Positions 14,536 through 21,598 of a stretch of 22,358 nucleotides of DNA are shown piece after piece. The notes under the pieces are model-generated. The model was not told the origin of the DNA and made no database searches. It worked only from the letters and a program-made list of their open reading frames with translations. The stretch's first letter is position 1. Each line of letters starts with the position of its first letter. The position numbers and the translations under genes are program-made. Source of the DNA: Buttiauxella sp035271705 (GTDB lineage: Bacteria; Pseudomonadota; Gammaproteobacteria; Enterobacterales; Enterobacteriaceae); assembly GCF_035271705.1 (NCBI RefSeq), contig NZ_DATERI010000048.1:1-22358 (forward strand), given 5' to 3'.

Positions 14536-15345
14536 ATGACCGACATTATAAACGGAGACATTTACAAGTATTTTGGTACAGAAGAAGCATTCATCGAAGC
14601 GAGCCACATTACCAACCTTAAAACAGGTGAGCGCGTGGAACTCTCCAACGATGCAAAAGTATTATACTCGCGTATGCGCAAGCGTTATCATTTCTTTACC
14701 ACGTCAAGCACTGGCGGGAATAAAGGGATCTACCATGACAACGTAGAAGAGTTGAAAGAAAGTGCTAATCTCTCGAAGAGCACAACGCTACGATGTTTGA
14801 AGGTGTTAAAACAAGTTGGTTTAGTGGTTGCCACGCTGTCAGGCCGATCTAACCAATGGACTGTAGCCAACATTACACCAGATTCTTTCTTGCTTGAGCG
14901 GAACGCAGGGACGGCAAAAAATCCTGTCTGGGTGGACTGTCTGAAGCATCCCGTGTTTGGTAACGCCAAAGAAGACGCGCCAGCCGTTCAGCCGGAGGAG
15001 CAACGCGAAGAGGCGAAAGCCGATCCGATGTGCGACCTTGACGAAGCACCAACGCCGGAAAAGGTGAAGGCAACACCTAAGCCCACGAAGAAACCAGCGC
15101 CAAAGAAAACACCAGCCTTACCGCAAGCTATTTCCCCATTCGAGTTTAAAACGCCACGAGATGAACGTTTTGATGGGAAAGCCTTTGAAAGATTAAACGA
15201 CGCATCTGATCGCTTTCAGGTATTCCAGGATTTCGATCTACCCTACCTCGCATTATTTGAGAACCAGGGGAAATTAACCAATCCGAAAGCCATAGAACAT
15301 CTTGCAATGAAGAGAAATCTCTTCGAAAGAATGGGGCGATTATAG
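14536..15345 (+). CDS. Winged-helix protein, RepA_N-like putative replication initiator
   Basis: A 269-residue protein. Residues 36-105 follow the winged-helix pattern seen in RepA_N-type initiators and phage regulators: ELSNDAKVLYSRMRKRY, a variable loop, NVEELKESANLSKSTTLRCLKVLKQVGLVV. A Pro/Lys/Glu-rich linker (about 145-195) leads to a C-terminal helical domain (EFKTPRDERFDG...FERMGRL). Together with the upstream iteron-like array this suggests plasmid-like replication of the excised element, which remains inference; a plain transcription regulator is the alternative. The ribosome-binding AGGA is 11 bases from the ATG and overlaps the preceding stop region, so coupling to the RHH gene is likely. 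Confidence 0.65.
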   Translation: MTDIINGDIYKYFGTEEAFIEASHITNLKTGERVELSNDAKVLYSRMRKRYHFFTTSSTGGNKGIYHDNVEELKESANLSKSTTLRCLKVLKQVGLVVATLSGRSNQWTVANITPDSFLLERNAGTAKNPVWVDCLKHPVFGNAKEDAPAVQPEEQREEAKADPMCDLDEAPTPEKVKATPKPTKKPAPKKTPALPQAISPFEFKTPRDERFDGKAFERLNDASDRFQVFQDFDLPYLALFENQGKLTNPKAIEHLAMKRNLFERMGRL

Positions 15346-15365
15346 CTATTAATAACAGGAGTAAC

Positions 15366-15647
15366 ATGAACAAATTATACCTATTGAACGAAGCTACACA
15401 TCATCAAATCGAATGTAACACCGTCTGCCAACGTCTTTATTATCACCTCGCATCTCTCAAACGTGAAAGCGGAGCTATTCGAGCAACAGTGAAACACATT
15501 GCTGATGGTGTGGGAATAAGTGAAAGCGGGGCGCGGTATTGGATGTTATTAATGCACGATGCAGCCGTTATTACTATGGAACGCCACGGTAAGTATTACG
15601 ACATTACTGTAAACGAAGCGGTGAGCTTCATTACGACAACCAACTAA
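15366..15647 (+). CDS. Small winged-helix DNA-binding protein
   Basis: A 93-residue protein. Residues 40-85 (ATVKHIADGVGISESGARYWMLLMHDAAVITMERHGKYYDI) read as a helix-turn-helix with recognition helix ISESGARYWMLLM and a wing. AGGAG is six bases upstream of the ATG. It resembles a shortened relative of the gene before it, since both place a 'SxSxxR/LxxL' recognition helix before a short wing, perhaps from duplication. Probably a regulator of the element. Confidence 0.65.
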   Translation: MNKLYLLNEATHHQIECNTVCQRLYYHLASLKRESGAIRATVKHIADGVGISESGARYWMLLMHDAAVITMERHGKYYDITVNEAVSFITTTN

Positions 15648-15668
15648 GAAATAATACGGGAAACTTTT

Positions 15669-15785
15669 ATGATCATCGCTACCTATTGGCTGTTTGCATT
15701 TTACGCAGTATGGACATTAACGAGAAAACAGGGAGTTTCCCCTCTACGAGGAATAAATGGGACGAAAAGAACGAAATCCGATTAA
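15669..15785 (+). CDS. Small single-pass membrane protein overlapping the next gene
   Basis: Encodes 38 residues: MIIATYWLFAFYAVWTLTRK then a basic tail. Residues 1-17 are hydrophobic and aromatic and followed by Arg/Lys, so a type of small inner-membrane protein is plausible. Its last 29 bp overlap the start of the next gene in another frame, suggesting translational coupling. The ribosome-binding sequence (GGGAA) is weak. It could also be non-coding spacer. Confidence 0.4.
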   Translation: MIIATYWLFAFYAVWTLTRKQGVSPLRGINGTKRTKSD

Positions 15786-16146
15786 ACGGATAGAACAAGC
15801 GACACGCGCCAGCAAACGTAAATACACCTATTCTCTACAAGACCTCGCACGAGAGTCTATTCCAGGGGAATGGATTACCGAAGTAATAGAATACCCTCCA
15901 ACGGTTCCAACCGGATCAGAGTTTGAATTATTGCAGGATGTTCTATCGTCAACGGACAACGTTTATTACAAGCCACGACGTAGAAAAGAATACATAATTG
16001 ACAGTAGCCAGCTTAAACCCTGGCAAATTATCGGATTTGAAAATTACTCCGATTATGTCGGGTATTCACAAACTAACGGCCTGAGTGGTCACACTGCCGA
16101 TTTGGATTTTTTATTTAATGACGATAAGGAAAATTATAATGACTAA
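15757..16146 (+). CDS. Hypothetical protein
   Basis: A 129-residue protein with a basic N-terminus (MGRKERNPIKRIEQATRASK) and an acidic C-terminus (DLDFLFNDDKENYND). No signal peptide, membrane segment or known domain is visible. GAGG stands six bases before the start. Its stop overlaps the next start by eight bases (ATGACTAA), so the two are translationally coupled parts of the operon. The basic-to-acidic layout could suit a nucleic acid or capsid-assembly partner, but nothing in the sequence decides that. Confidence 0.65.
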   Translation: MGRKERNPIKRIEQATRASKRKYTYSLQDLARESIPGEWITEVIEYPPTVPTGSEFELLQDVLSSTDNVYYKPRRRKEYIIDSSQLKPWQIIGFENYSDYVGYSQTNGLSGHTADLDFLFNDDKENYND

Positions 16147-16477
16147 CGACACAATTCAATCTCTACTCCTTAGTTTCGAAGATAACTATCATCTCCCGCT
16201 ATTACAGGAAGTGAATAAAACATACATCACAGCAACGCCTGAGAGCCTCCTGAACGCTGTCAGACATACAGAGCAAGGCATCACAGCCCTTGAGCATCTT
16301 CAAACCTCTGTAGCGCGTTTGGTGGAGCGTGACGGCAGCACCATTACCGCTGATCAGGCGTGGAGAGCAGCAAATGCCCTTGAGGAGCTTGCTTGCTCTT
16401 TGCAATACATCACGCTTGAGTTGGGAGAGCTTGCCGTTAGCATTGCGGAGAAATACGCAGCAAGCGAAATTGAATAA
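16139..16477 (+). CDS. Hypothetical helical protein
   Basis: A 112-residue protein, nearly all predicted helix: two long amphipathic runs (LLNAVRHTEQGITALEHLQTSVARLV and AWRAANALEELACSLQYITLELGELAVSIAEKY). It looks like a coiled-coil or four-helix dimer. I take the ATG at 16139, with AAGGA upstream and the overlap with the previous stop; a longer in-frame reading from 16085 would sit inside the previous gene. Last gene of the operon that begins near 14134. Confidence 0.65.
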   Translation: MTNDTIQSLLLSFEDNYHLPLLQEVNKTYITATPESLLNAVRHTEQGITALEHLQTSVARLVERDGSTITADQAWRAANALEELACSLQYITLELGELAVSIAEKYAASEIE

Positions 16478-16485
16478 AAATGCAG

Positions 16486-16743
16486 TTAAAGTGAATAAAA
16501 TGCTTGCATTGTTGTCACTTTTATGTTAAAGTAGTTATAGGATCTGAATAAACGTATCGAATCACGTTTCTTTCCTCGTATGTCAATACGCACTCCTGAG
16601 AATGCCGTTTCCCATAGCGGCGCTCTCTTCAATGTCTTTCCGTAAAGAATAGGGTTATGTTCTTTAGCTACGGTTATTTCTTCATTGTCGTTCCGAAGGT
16701 AATGCACGGTCACATTATTATTGTGTTGTAATGGTGTGAGCAA
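16486..16743 (-). CDS. Possible minus-strand small protein
   Basis: An 85-codon frame opening at TTG (16743) with AAAGGAG 11 bases upstream. The middle part (VHYLRNDNEEITVAKEHNPI) looks protein-like, and its stop lies 8 bp from the end of the convergent plus-strand gene, as with real neighbours. Against it: an unusual start and spacing, no recognised family, and promoter-like sequences on the opposite strand inside it. The ribosome-binding site lies between two inverted-repeat arms (see 16637-16772), so translation could be controlled by RNA folding. If real, it may be a regulator divergent from the structural operon. Confidence 0.35.
   Translation of the reverse strand: MLTPLQHNNNVTVHYLRNDNEEITVAKEHNPILYGKTLKRAPLWETAFSGVRIDIRGKKRDSIRLFRSYNYFNIKVTTMQAFYSL
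16504..16541 (+). promoter_or_regulatory. Overlapping promoter-like elements
   Basis: TTGTCA (16512-16517) with TATAGG (16536-16541) at 18 bp, and TTGCAT (16504-16509) with TAAAGT (16527-16532) at 17 bp. They follow the stop of the gene ending at 16477 and would transcribe the structured stretch to the right. Confidence 0.35.
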
Positions 16744-16772
16744 TCACCGTGCATCTCCTTTCTTTACGGAAA
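16637..16772. other. Nested long-range inverted repeats
   Basis: Outer arms TTTCCGTAAAGAA (16637-16649) and TTCTTTACGGAAA (16760-16772), inner arms ATGCACGGT (16702-16710) and ACCGTGCAT (16746-16754), all perfect. A third partial partner, TTCTTT-AGCT-ACGG (16660-16673), could compete for the left outer arm. The layout allows alternative folds of an RNA from either strand. Confidence 0.6.
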
Positions 16773-16842
16773 AGCATTGTGCTTTTTACTCAAATCCCTA
16801 ATGGATTGATTAGTTGTCAAACTACAAAGTTCTGGAAAATTG

Positions 16843-16876
16843 TATAATTTCGAAATTTAAGTAATTCAGGAATTAC
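16843..16876 (+). promoter_or_regulatory. Consensus -10 with two adjacent palindromes
   Basis: TATAAT (16843-16848) is a perfect -10 but has no -35 at normal distance; TTGTCA at 16814-16819 is 23 bp away. The 12-bp palindrome AATTTCGAAATT (16846-16857) overlaps it, and GTAATTC-AG-GAATTAC (16861-16876) follows. This suits an activator-dependent or repressed promoter leading to the structural genes. Confidence 0.45.
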
Positions 16877-17144
16877 GTTAGGTTGGCAATCTTCTATTAA
16901 TAACACTCCCGAAAGTGTCAGCGATAGATAATGAATCCTCATTTATTCCAGGGCGCTGCAACACGCTTTTAAATGAGGAGCAATGACGGGCGACCCTACT
17001 TTGTGTTTACATCTGTATTCACATTGCGCCCTTCATTTATTTAAGAAATCACTCTTTAACTTCATGGCCTCTTCTATGACGTTAAATAATGCTTTCTTTA
17101 GCAAGGGGCATTCTCTCTTGGCGACTTCGGTCGCCTTGTTTGTT
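16855..17144 (+). ncRNA. Candidate structured RNA or leader ahead of the structural operon
   Basis: No gene fits in these 290 bp, but hairpins are many: ACACT/AGTGT (16903-16907 and 16914-16918), CCTCATTT/AAATGAGG (16937-16944 and 16971-16978) and GGGCGC/GCGCCC (16951-16956 and 17026-17031). It ends in a clear terminator. A transcript starting at the TATAAT would be an untranslated RNA of about 290 nt. Alternatively it is an attenuated leader of the genes from 17186. Confidence 0.35.
17118..17144 (+). terminator. UUCG-tetraloop terminator before the structural genes
   Basis: GGCGAC (17120-17125), loop TTCG, GTCGCC (17130-17135), then TTGTTTGTT. The C(UUCG)G loop makes the hairpin very stable. 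It would stop or attenuate transcription about 40 bp before the gene at 17186. Confidence 0.75.
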
Positions 17145-17185
17145 AAATGATGAAAACAAAAAAGTTACAATAAGGAAACTTCTTC

Positions 17186-17410
17186 ATGTTTCTGATGAAC
17201 TATGACCGTGTGATCACTCACAAATCCTCTTCACTTATCCTCACTGAAAAGATGATGAAACAGGCGGCGCATGTATTAGGCGTAAGTGTTGAAGAGATTC
17301 GAGAGGTTACAGAAAAATTCTGGCCTACAGCCACGATCACAAAATCACATACCCCTCACCCATCATCAGGGCTTGAGGAACGATTAAAACTATTAGCAAA
17401 AGGAAAATAA
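17186..17410 (+). CDS. Small protein at the head of the structural operon
   Basis: A 74-residue protein I do not recognise. The central helices (LTEKMMKQAAHVLGVSVEEIREVTEKFW) and a basic tail (EERLKLLAKGK) could form a helix-turn-helix or a small scaffold-like protein; neither is proven. AGGAAA stands nine bases before the ATG at 17186; a second ATG is three codons later. It ends 3 bp before the next gene, so it belongs to the same transcript as the capsid genes. Confidence 0.65.
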   Translation: MFLMNYDRVITHKSSSLILTEKMMKQAAHVLGVSVEEIREVTEKFWPTATITKSHTPHPSSGLEERLKLLAKGK

Positions 17411-17413
17411 CCA

Positions 17414-17791
17414 ATGCAATTTGGAACATTTCAAACTCTGAACGGGAATAACGCATTCTCCCGTTATAAAGTAGTGGCGCATGCAAGTGATGCCCTGCTA
17501 CAGGATAAACTGGTCAAACTAACAGACGGTATTGCATCCGAACTGATTGTAGGCGACCTCGTGACAGTAACAGGGGCAAAAGCCGCCGCAGCAGCCGACA
17601 TTGCATTTGTCATGGTAGAGCCAGCATTTGCAGGTGATACGGCTATCGTAGTAGCAAACCCTGTACACGTTATTATTTCGAAACTCGGGATTGAGTTTAA
17701 TAGCATGGATGAAACTGCTGTTATCGAAAAACTCGAGGATCTGGGATTCACTTTCACTGACTACGACACCGTAGCGCTACGCACAACCTAA
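17414..17791 (+). CDS. Putative capsid decoration (cement) protein
   Basis: A 125-residue protein rich in alanine, valine and beta-strand, with the segment VKLTDGIASELIVGDLVTVTGAKAAAAADIAFVMVEPAFAGDTAIVV. Phage head decoration proteins show this style, and in lambda the decoration gene (D) lies directly before the major capsid gene (E), with sizes close to those here (110 and 341 residues in lambda; 125 and 345 here). GGA lies about nine bases before the ATG. The assignment rests mainly on position and composition; another minor structural role is possible. Confidence 0.55.
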   Translation: MQFGTFQTLNGNNAFSRYKVVAHASDALLQDKLVKLTDGIASELIVGDLVTVTGAKAAAAADIAFVMVEPAFAGDTAIVVANPVHVIISKLGIEFNSMDETAVIEKLEDLGFTFTDYDTVALRTT

Positions 17792-17809
17792 TTAAGGATA
17801 ATAATAAGA

Positions 17810-18847
17810 ATGGCTTATTCAGATTTATTTTCTGGCAACATGTACGATTTTGCCAGCCCGTTTACATTCTCTACTCAACTAAACCAGATTGTAACTAATC
17901 TTGGGTTATTCCGTGTTGAACATCACGAAGTTAATAGTATTGCTCTTGAGAAAATCACCGATGTGAAAAATCTCGTTGCACCTGAAAAGATGCCCTATGC
18001 ACAGTCAGATTGGAACAGTGCAGAACGCCCAGAATTTACCAATGCCCTCTATCAGCTTAAATACACTAATTCCTTAAATTCAGTGACTTCACGAGATCTG
18101 GAGCAGTATAAAGCGCGTGGAACGGTAGACACTGCTGATCAAATTACCCTCGCTATTTCTGATTTCAGCGACGCACAGTATGCACAGGTGAGTAACACGG
18201 TAGAGGTTGACCTTGTAGAGGCGCTGTTAGGGCTTCGTGTGGAGTCACAATACGCCGGACAGGGCAATTTAGATTTCCTTGCTGGCGAAGCTAAAACCAC
18301 ATACACGATAGACATTAGCGCAGACGCTAACGTATTCCAGCAACTAAGTGAGATCGGACGCATTCAGAATGTGAAACTTGGATCAGGGCTGGCACAGGCT
18401 AAACAAGGGGCGGTGATCCTGGCATCCGGCAAAGCAGCCGTAGCGCTACGCTATCACCCGTCCGTGAAAGATTTCATGGTGTATACGCTGCCGCTGGAAT
18501 CTGGCGATAACTTCTACACCCGTACTAAAAGTTCAAACCCAGCTTTTGAAACATGGACGCTGAACGGCGTAACCGTGATCGATGTGACAGGTTATAGCCT
18601 TATCACGGATCGTATTGGTGTTGATTCGTTCGTGAGTATCCCATTAATGGCTCCTGAATCTAACGCTTACGTTCTTCACTCTGGTGTTGGTGTTCGCCAT
18701 GCGACACAAGGCAAAGGCGCGGAACTGTATCACCAGTATGTGATTGTAGATCAGCGTTGGGGCTTTCCAGAAGTGGCTACAGAGTGCAGCTATCTCCCAA
18801 TCGTGGCGATCCCACAAGCGATCATTTTCGGTACTGTCTCGGAATAA
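17810..18847 (+). CDS. Major capsid protein, lambda gpE-like
   Basis: A 345-residue protein with the layout of the lambda gpE family (HK97 fold): an N-terminal helix with LNQIVTNLGLFRVEHHEVNSIALEKI (pattern 'lF...v.t..v.i'), then NLVAPEK, a strand-rich block, a helix with TSRDLEQYKARGT, and a C-terminal block RWGFPEVATECSYLPIVAIPQAIIFG. The last matches the gpE ending, where a tyrosine or phenylalanine-rich segment precedes 'apl...pd...'. Shells of this type usually need a portal and protease to assemble and mature, and neither gene is present here. AAGGA about 12 bases upstream supports the start. The next gene is separated by a large folded RNA element. Identification is by pattern, not by search. 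Confidence 0.7.
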   Translation: MAYSDLFSGNMYDFASPFTFSTQLNQIVTNLGLFRVEHHEVNSIALEKITDVKNLVAPEKMPYAQSDWNSAERPEFTNALYQLKYTNSLNSVTSRDLEQYKARGTVDTADQITLAISDFSDAQYAQVSNTVEVDLVEALLGLRVESQYAGQGNLDFLAGEAKTTYTIDISADANVFQQLSEIGRIQNVKLGSGLAQAKQGAVILASGKAAVALRYHPSVKDFMVYTLPLESGDNFYTRTKSSNPAFETWTLNGVTVIDVTGYSLITDRIGVDSFVSIPLMAPESNAYVLHSGVGVRHATQGKGAELYHQYVIVDQRWGFPEVATECSYLPIVAIPQAIIFGTVSE

Positions 18848-18873
18848 CGAGCGATAGACGGTAGTTCTTCCCG

Positions 18874-18971
18874 TCTGGAAATAAAGAAGAGCTTTTAAAC
18901 AGGGCGTGTGAGCGTTGGGAACTATGAGAGCGCAAATCTCCCCAGTGTTCCCGCCCTTTTTTATTTCCAGA
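18874..18971 (+). terminator. Large folded element downstream of the capsid gene
   Basis: Outer arms TCTGGAAATAAA (18874-18885) and TTTATTTCCAGA (18960-18971) are a perfect 12-bp match. Inside, AGGGCG (18901-18906) pairs with CGCCCT (18952-18957) and GGGAAC (18917-18922) with GTTCCC (18947-18952), sharing one base. A run of six T (18957-18962) follows the inner stem, so the inner part works as a terminator. The outer arms extend around it. It could lower expression of the tape-measure-like gene relative to the capsid gene. Confidence 0.6.
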
Positions 18972-18989
18972 ATAAGAGGAAAGATAAAA

Positions 18990-19184
18990 TTGGAAATTAT
19001 CCTTAAGAGTCGAGGCTTACATTTACAACTTAATGATACAAGCGCAGAGCAAATACTCAATTTAGCAGCCGTATCGAGAGCGCTTGATGTGAGTCATACA
19101 CATTTGAGACAACTTATTTTCAGAGGGATGAGTGTATCAGATGCACTTAATTATCTTGTGAACGAAAAGAAAGGCGGTGAATAA
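18990..19184 (+). CDS. Small helix-turn-helix-like protein, TTG start
   Basis: A 64-residue protein from a TTG codon with AGAGGA nine bases upstream; the longer frame from 18915 would read through the terminator structure and lacks a ribosome-binding site. The part ILNLAAVSRALDVSHTHLRQLIFRGMSVSDALNYLV reads as a helix-turn-helix. It ends just before the next start (TAA at 19182-19184, ATG at 19187), so they are translated together. Its place between capsid and tape-measure genes is odd for a regulator; an assembly factor is another option. Confidence 0.55.
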   Translation: MEIILKSRGLHLQLNDTSAEQILNLAAVSRALDVSHTHLRQLIFRGMSVSDALNYLVNEKKGGE

Positions 19185-19186
19185 TC

Positions 19187-21055
19187 ATGCTTGAGATTTC
19201 TACAAGTGTTATAAAAAATACCGTCACCTTCGTTGTGGACAAGCAGAGTATTGCGGAGGCTAAAAAATCCGCAGATGACCTTCAACGTCATTTTTCTAAG
19301 ATTAAAGACCCGAAGATTCGTTTTCAGGCTCAAAAGCAACGTAGAACTAAAGCGCGGGAACAAGTGGCTGATGCAAAATCTGCTTCGCCTAAAACGCCCA
19401 GTGATTTGAAGCAGCAACAACGCCAGGCAGAAAAGGCTGGGAAAGCGCAAGCCAGGGAAGCGGCTAAGATTGCCAAACGTAATGAAACAGCCGAATTGAA
19501 ATTCCGCAGTGCTAATCTCCAGATGAAAGGCATAGCCGGGAAATACGGCATTGATCCTGCGAAGCAATACCAGTTTTCCCGCTTCGCTAAGGAACAGACA
19601 GAGCTTTTCCGTAACGGTCAGATCAGTAGTCAGAAGATGAACTATGAGCTACGCGAACGCATAGCTCTTATGCGTCGTGAAGCAGCGTTACAAGCTAAGG
19701 TGACAGCTTCCACTCAGGCTCAGGCGGCGGCAATACGCCATGCTAAGAAAACAGACTATGCAGGGGCTGCAAAGGGCATTAAAGAAAGAGGTATAAACGG
19801 CATCATCGGCGGTGGAGTGGGCTTAATCGGGGCCACTGCTGCATTTGCTGGCGGGGCAGGTGTCCTGTCTCGTATTCGTGACAAAGGTAATGAAAACCTT
19901 GATTTAATTAGAAAGTCAGCACTGGTTAAAACTAATCCAAATGCTGTTAAAGCCCTTGTAGCTTACGGACAGCAACATGGTATAGATAGCGCATCAGTAG
20001 ACAAGGTGACGGACAACTTCAAAGATGTGCGCGAACGCTTGGGTGAATCGGTTACAAACTCCGCATTTGATCAGAAATCAGGTAAATGGAAAGGTGGTAA
20101 CGGAGCTATAGACAACGTTATGAACCTGTTCGGCTGGAACAAGAAGCAGATCGCCCAGTACCAGGATAACCCGTTAGATTTCATTCAAGCCACTGTTAAC
20201 GAAGGTCAGCGCCGTGGAATGTCTCAGGCATCTATCGGGCATCTGATCGAGGATTTTGGAGATGACCTTGCGCATTACACCGATGCTTTTATGAATAATG
20301 GTGCGCAGTTTAGCAAGACGTTGAAAACCCTTGTAGAGAGTGGTCAAACCCTTAACGATGAACAGATCAAACAAACCTATGCTTACGGCGATCTAACCGT
20401 TGCAATGGGTAATCTGATGAATGGCGTTGATAACAGCCTCTTTACTGGATTCATGAAAGGTTTTGCTGATGGCGGTGATGACCTCGTGAAGAACACCAAA
20501 GTGATCACCGAATCAGCTGGAATGCTCGGAGAGGGTTTAGGCAATCTTTCTAAAGAAATCACCGGGTTTGTGGGGGAAATCTCCGGCGTAATCTCCGATC
20601 TTAATGCAGGGCTTCGCTCTCGTTTCCCTCAGTGGTTCACTGAAAGCGATAAGCCAGCGGCCCAGGCGGTCTATGATGGCGTAACAGGAAGTGCTAACAG
20701 TGCGGCCTCGTGGGTGCAGGAGCAAACAGGTTGGAATCCTCAGAGTGTGGGGCCAGCGATCATGGATTGGTTGGGTGTTGGTGGTAGTAATGCAGGTACG
20801 GCGGCAAATCAATACAGCGTAAATGGTGATTCTCTTCGTGGTTCTGCAATGTCACTAAGCAGCGGCAATGCGCCTGTGTACACGGTGAATCCTACATTCA
20901 ATCTAAATCTTGAGGCATCCGTACCGCTCACTATCGCCAGCGATTCGAGCAGACTTGCGGATTATGTCGATTTCACGGCTAAAGCCTCACAAGCCAGCTT
21001 CATGCAATCGCTCACGTTGTCTACTTTGAGCGGTCAATCATCTACAGGTGGATGA
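19187..21055 (+). CDS. Tape-measure-like or internal virion protein
   Basis: A 622-residue protein. Residues about 20-200 are highly charged coiled coil (KSADDLQRHFSKIK..., KAGKAQAREAAKIAKRNETAELK). Residues 203-228 form a glycine-rich hydrophobic stretch (GIIGGGVGLIGATAAFAGGAGV) able to enter membranes. The middle is helical (about 240-480), and the Ser/Gly/Asn-rich C-terminal end has VNPTFNLNLEASVPLTI. This build is typical of phage tail tape-measure proteins, which set tail length and take part in DNA delivery. No other tail genes are present, so it may act with a helper's tail parts or as a stand-alone ejection protein. Last gene of the structural operon. Confidence 0.6.
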   Translation: MLEISTSVIKNTVTFVVDKQSIAEAKKSADDLQRHFSKIKDPKIRFQAQKQRRTKAREQVADAKSASPKTPSDLKQQQRQAEKAGKAQAREAAKIAKRNETAELKFRSANLQMKGIAGKYGIDPAKQYQFSRFAKEQTELFRNGQISSQKMNYELRERIALMRREAALQAKVTASTQAQAAAIRHAKKTDYAGAAKGIKERGINGIIGGGVGLIGATAAFAGGAGVLSRIRDKGNENLDLIRKSALVKTNPNAVKALVAYGQQHGIDSASVDKVTDNFKDVRERLGESVTNSAFDQKSGKWKGGNGAIDNVMNLFGWNKKQIAQYQDNPLDFIQATVNEGQRRGMSQASIGHLIEDFGDDLAHYTDAFMNNGAQFSKTLKTLVESGQTLNDEQIKQTYAYGDLTVAMGNLMNGVDNSLFTGFMKGFADGGDDLVKNTKVITESAGMLGEGLGNLSKEITGFVGEISGVISDLNAGLRSRFPQWFTESDKPAAQAVYDGVTGSANSAASWVQEQTGWNPQSVGPAIMDWLGVGGSNAGTAANQYSVNGDSLRGSAMSLSSGNAPVYTVNPTFNLNLEASVPLTIASDSSRLADYVDFTAKASQASFMQSLTLSTLSGQSSTGG

Positions 21056-21119
21056 GTATGATACTGAATCAAGGTTATGATAAAATACCCAAGCCAAATT
21101 TCAATTAAAGGAATTGATC

Positions 21120-21578
21120 TTGAACTTTGATGATTTGTCTTCTGATGAACTTGATCAGCATGTTATGGATCGCCTCGTATTTGAAGAGGAGGAATTATCT
21201 CCTATCCTAAAGGGGCATCTATTTATTGAGAAAGTTCTTGAAACATTAATTTCAAGAAATCTTGTTGAGCCTAAGGTATTTTTCAGGTCTACCCGTTCTT
21301 ATGATTTAAAAGTAGATTTGGCCTTTGCTATGGGATTGCTTAATAATAAATACTACTCTGCATTCAAAGCGATTAACAAAGTTAGAAATAACTATGCGCA
21401 TAAGCATGATTACAAAGTCACCCATGAAGAATTGAATGCTTTCAAATTTGATTGGGAAGACATTCAGAATAAAGCATTTGCTGTGGCATGTGAAAAAAGT
21501 ATTGGCGAGGGGGCAAGTATTGCCACAATGTTTTTATGTTGGAAAGCAATACACCTCCTCGACAAACAAGAAGATTAA
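21120..21578 (+). CDS. HEPN/MltR-like protein (possible RNase-type effector)
   Basis: A 152-residue protein that I start at TTG 21120 because AAAGGA lies seven bases before it. The helical pattern GHLFIEKVLETLISRN...KVDLAFAMGLL...AFKAINKVRNNYAHKHD is that of HEPN-type four-helix proteins, including MltR and DUF4145 relatives. It contains the R-x4-H motif (R89-N-N-Y-A-H94) that forms the RNase site in many HEPN toxins. No antitoxin partner is evident beside it. AT-rich coding differs from the structural genes before it, as for late-acquired cargo. It converges on the next gene. Regulator and RNase readings are both open. Confidence 0.6.
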   Translation: MNFDDLSSDELDQHVMDRLVFEEEELSPILKGHLFIEKVLETLISRNLVEPKVFFRSTRSYDLKVDLAFAMGLLNNKYYSAFKAINKVRNNYAHKHDYKVTHEELNAFKFDWEDIQNKAFAVACEKSIGEGASIATMFLCWKAIHLLDKQED

Positions 21579-21580
21579 CA

Positions 21581-21598
21581 AAGGGGCTTACGCCCCTT
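21581..21598. terminator. Bidirectional terminator between convergent cargo genes
   Basis: AAGGGGC (21581-21587), loop TTAC, GCCCCTT (21592-21598), placed 2 bp after one stop codon and overlapping the other. Symmetrical flanking A and T residues let it serve both strands. Confidence 0.65.

Noticed and set aside
16790..16860. P2/P4-type Ogr/Delta activator site before the structural operon
   Set aside because: No TGT-N12-ACA motif was found at the expected distance from the TATAAT.
18915..18989. Longer start for the small helix-turn-helix gene
   Set aside because: It would translate through the terminator structure and has no ribosome-binding site; the TTG at 18990 does.
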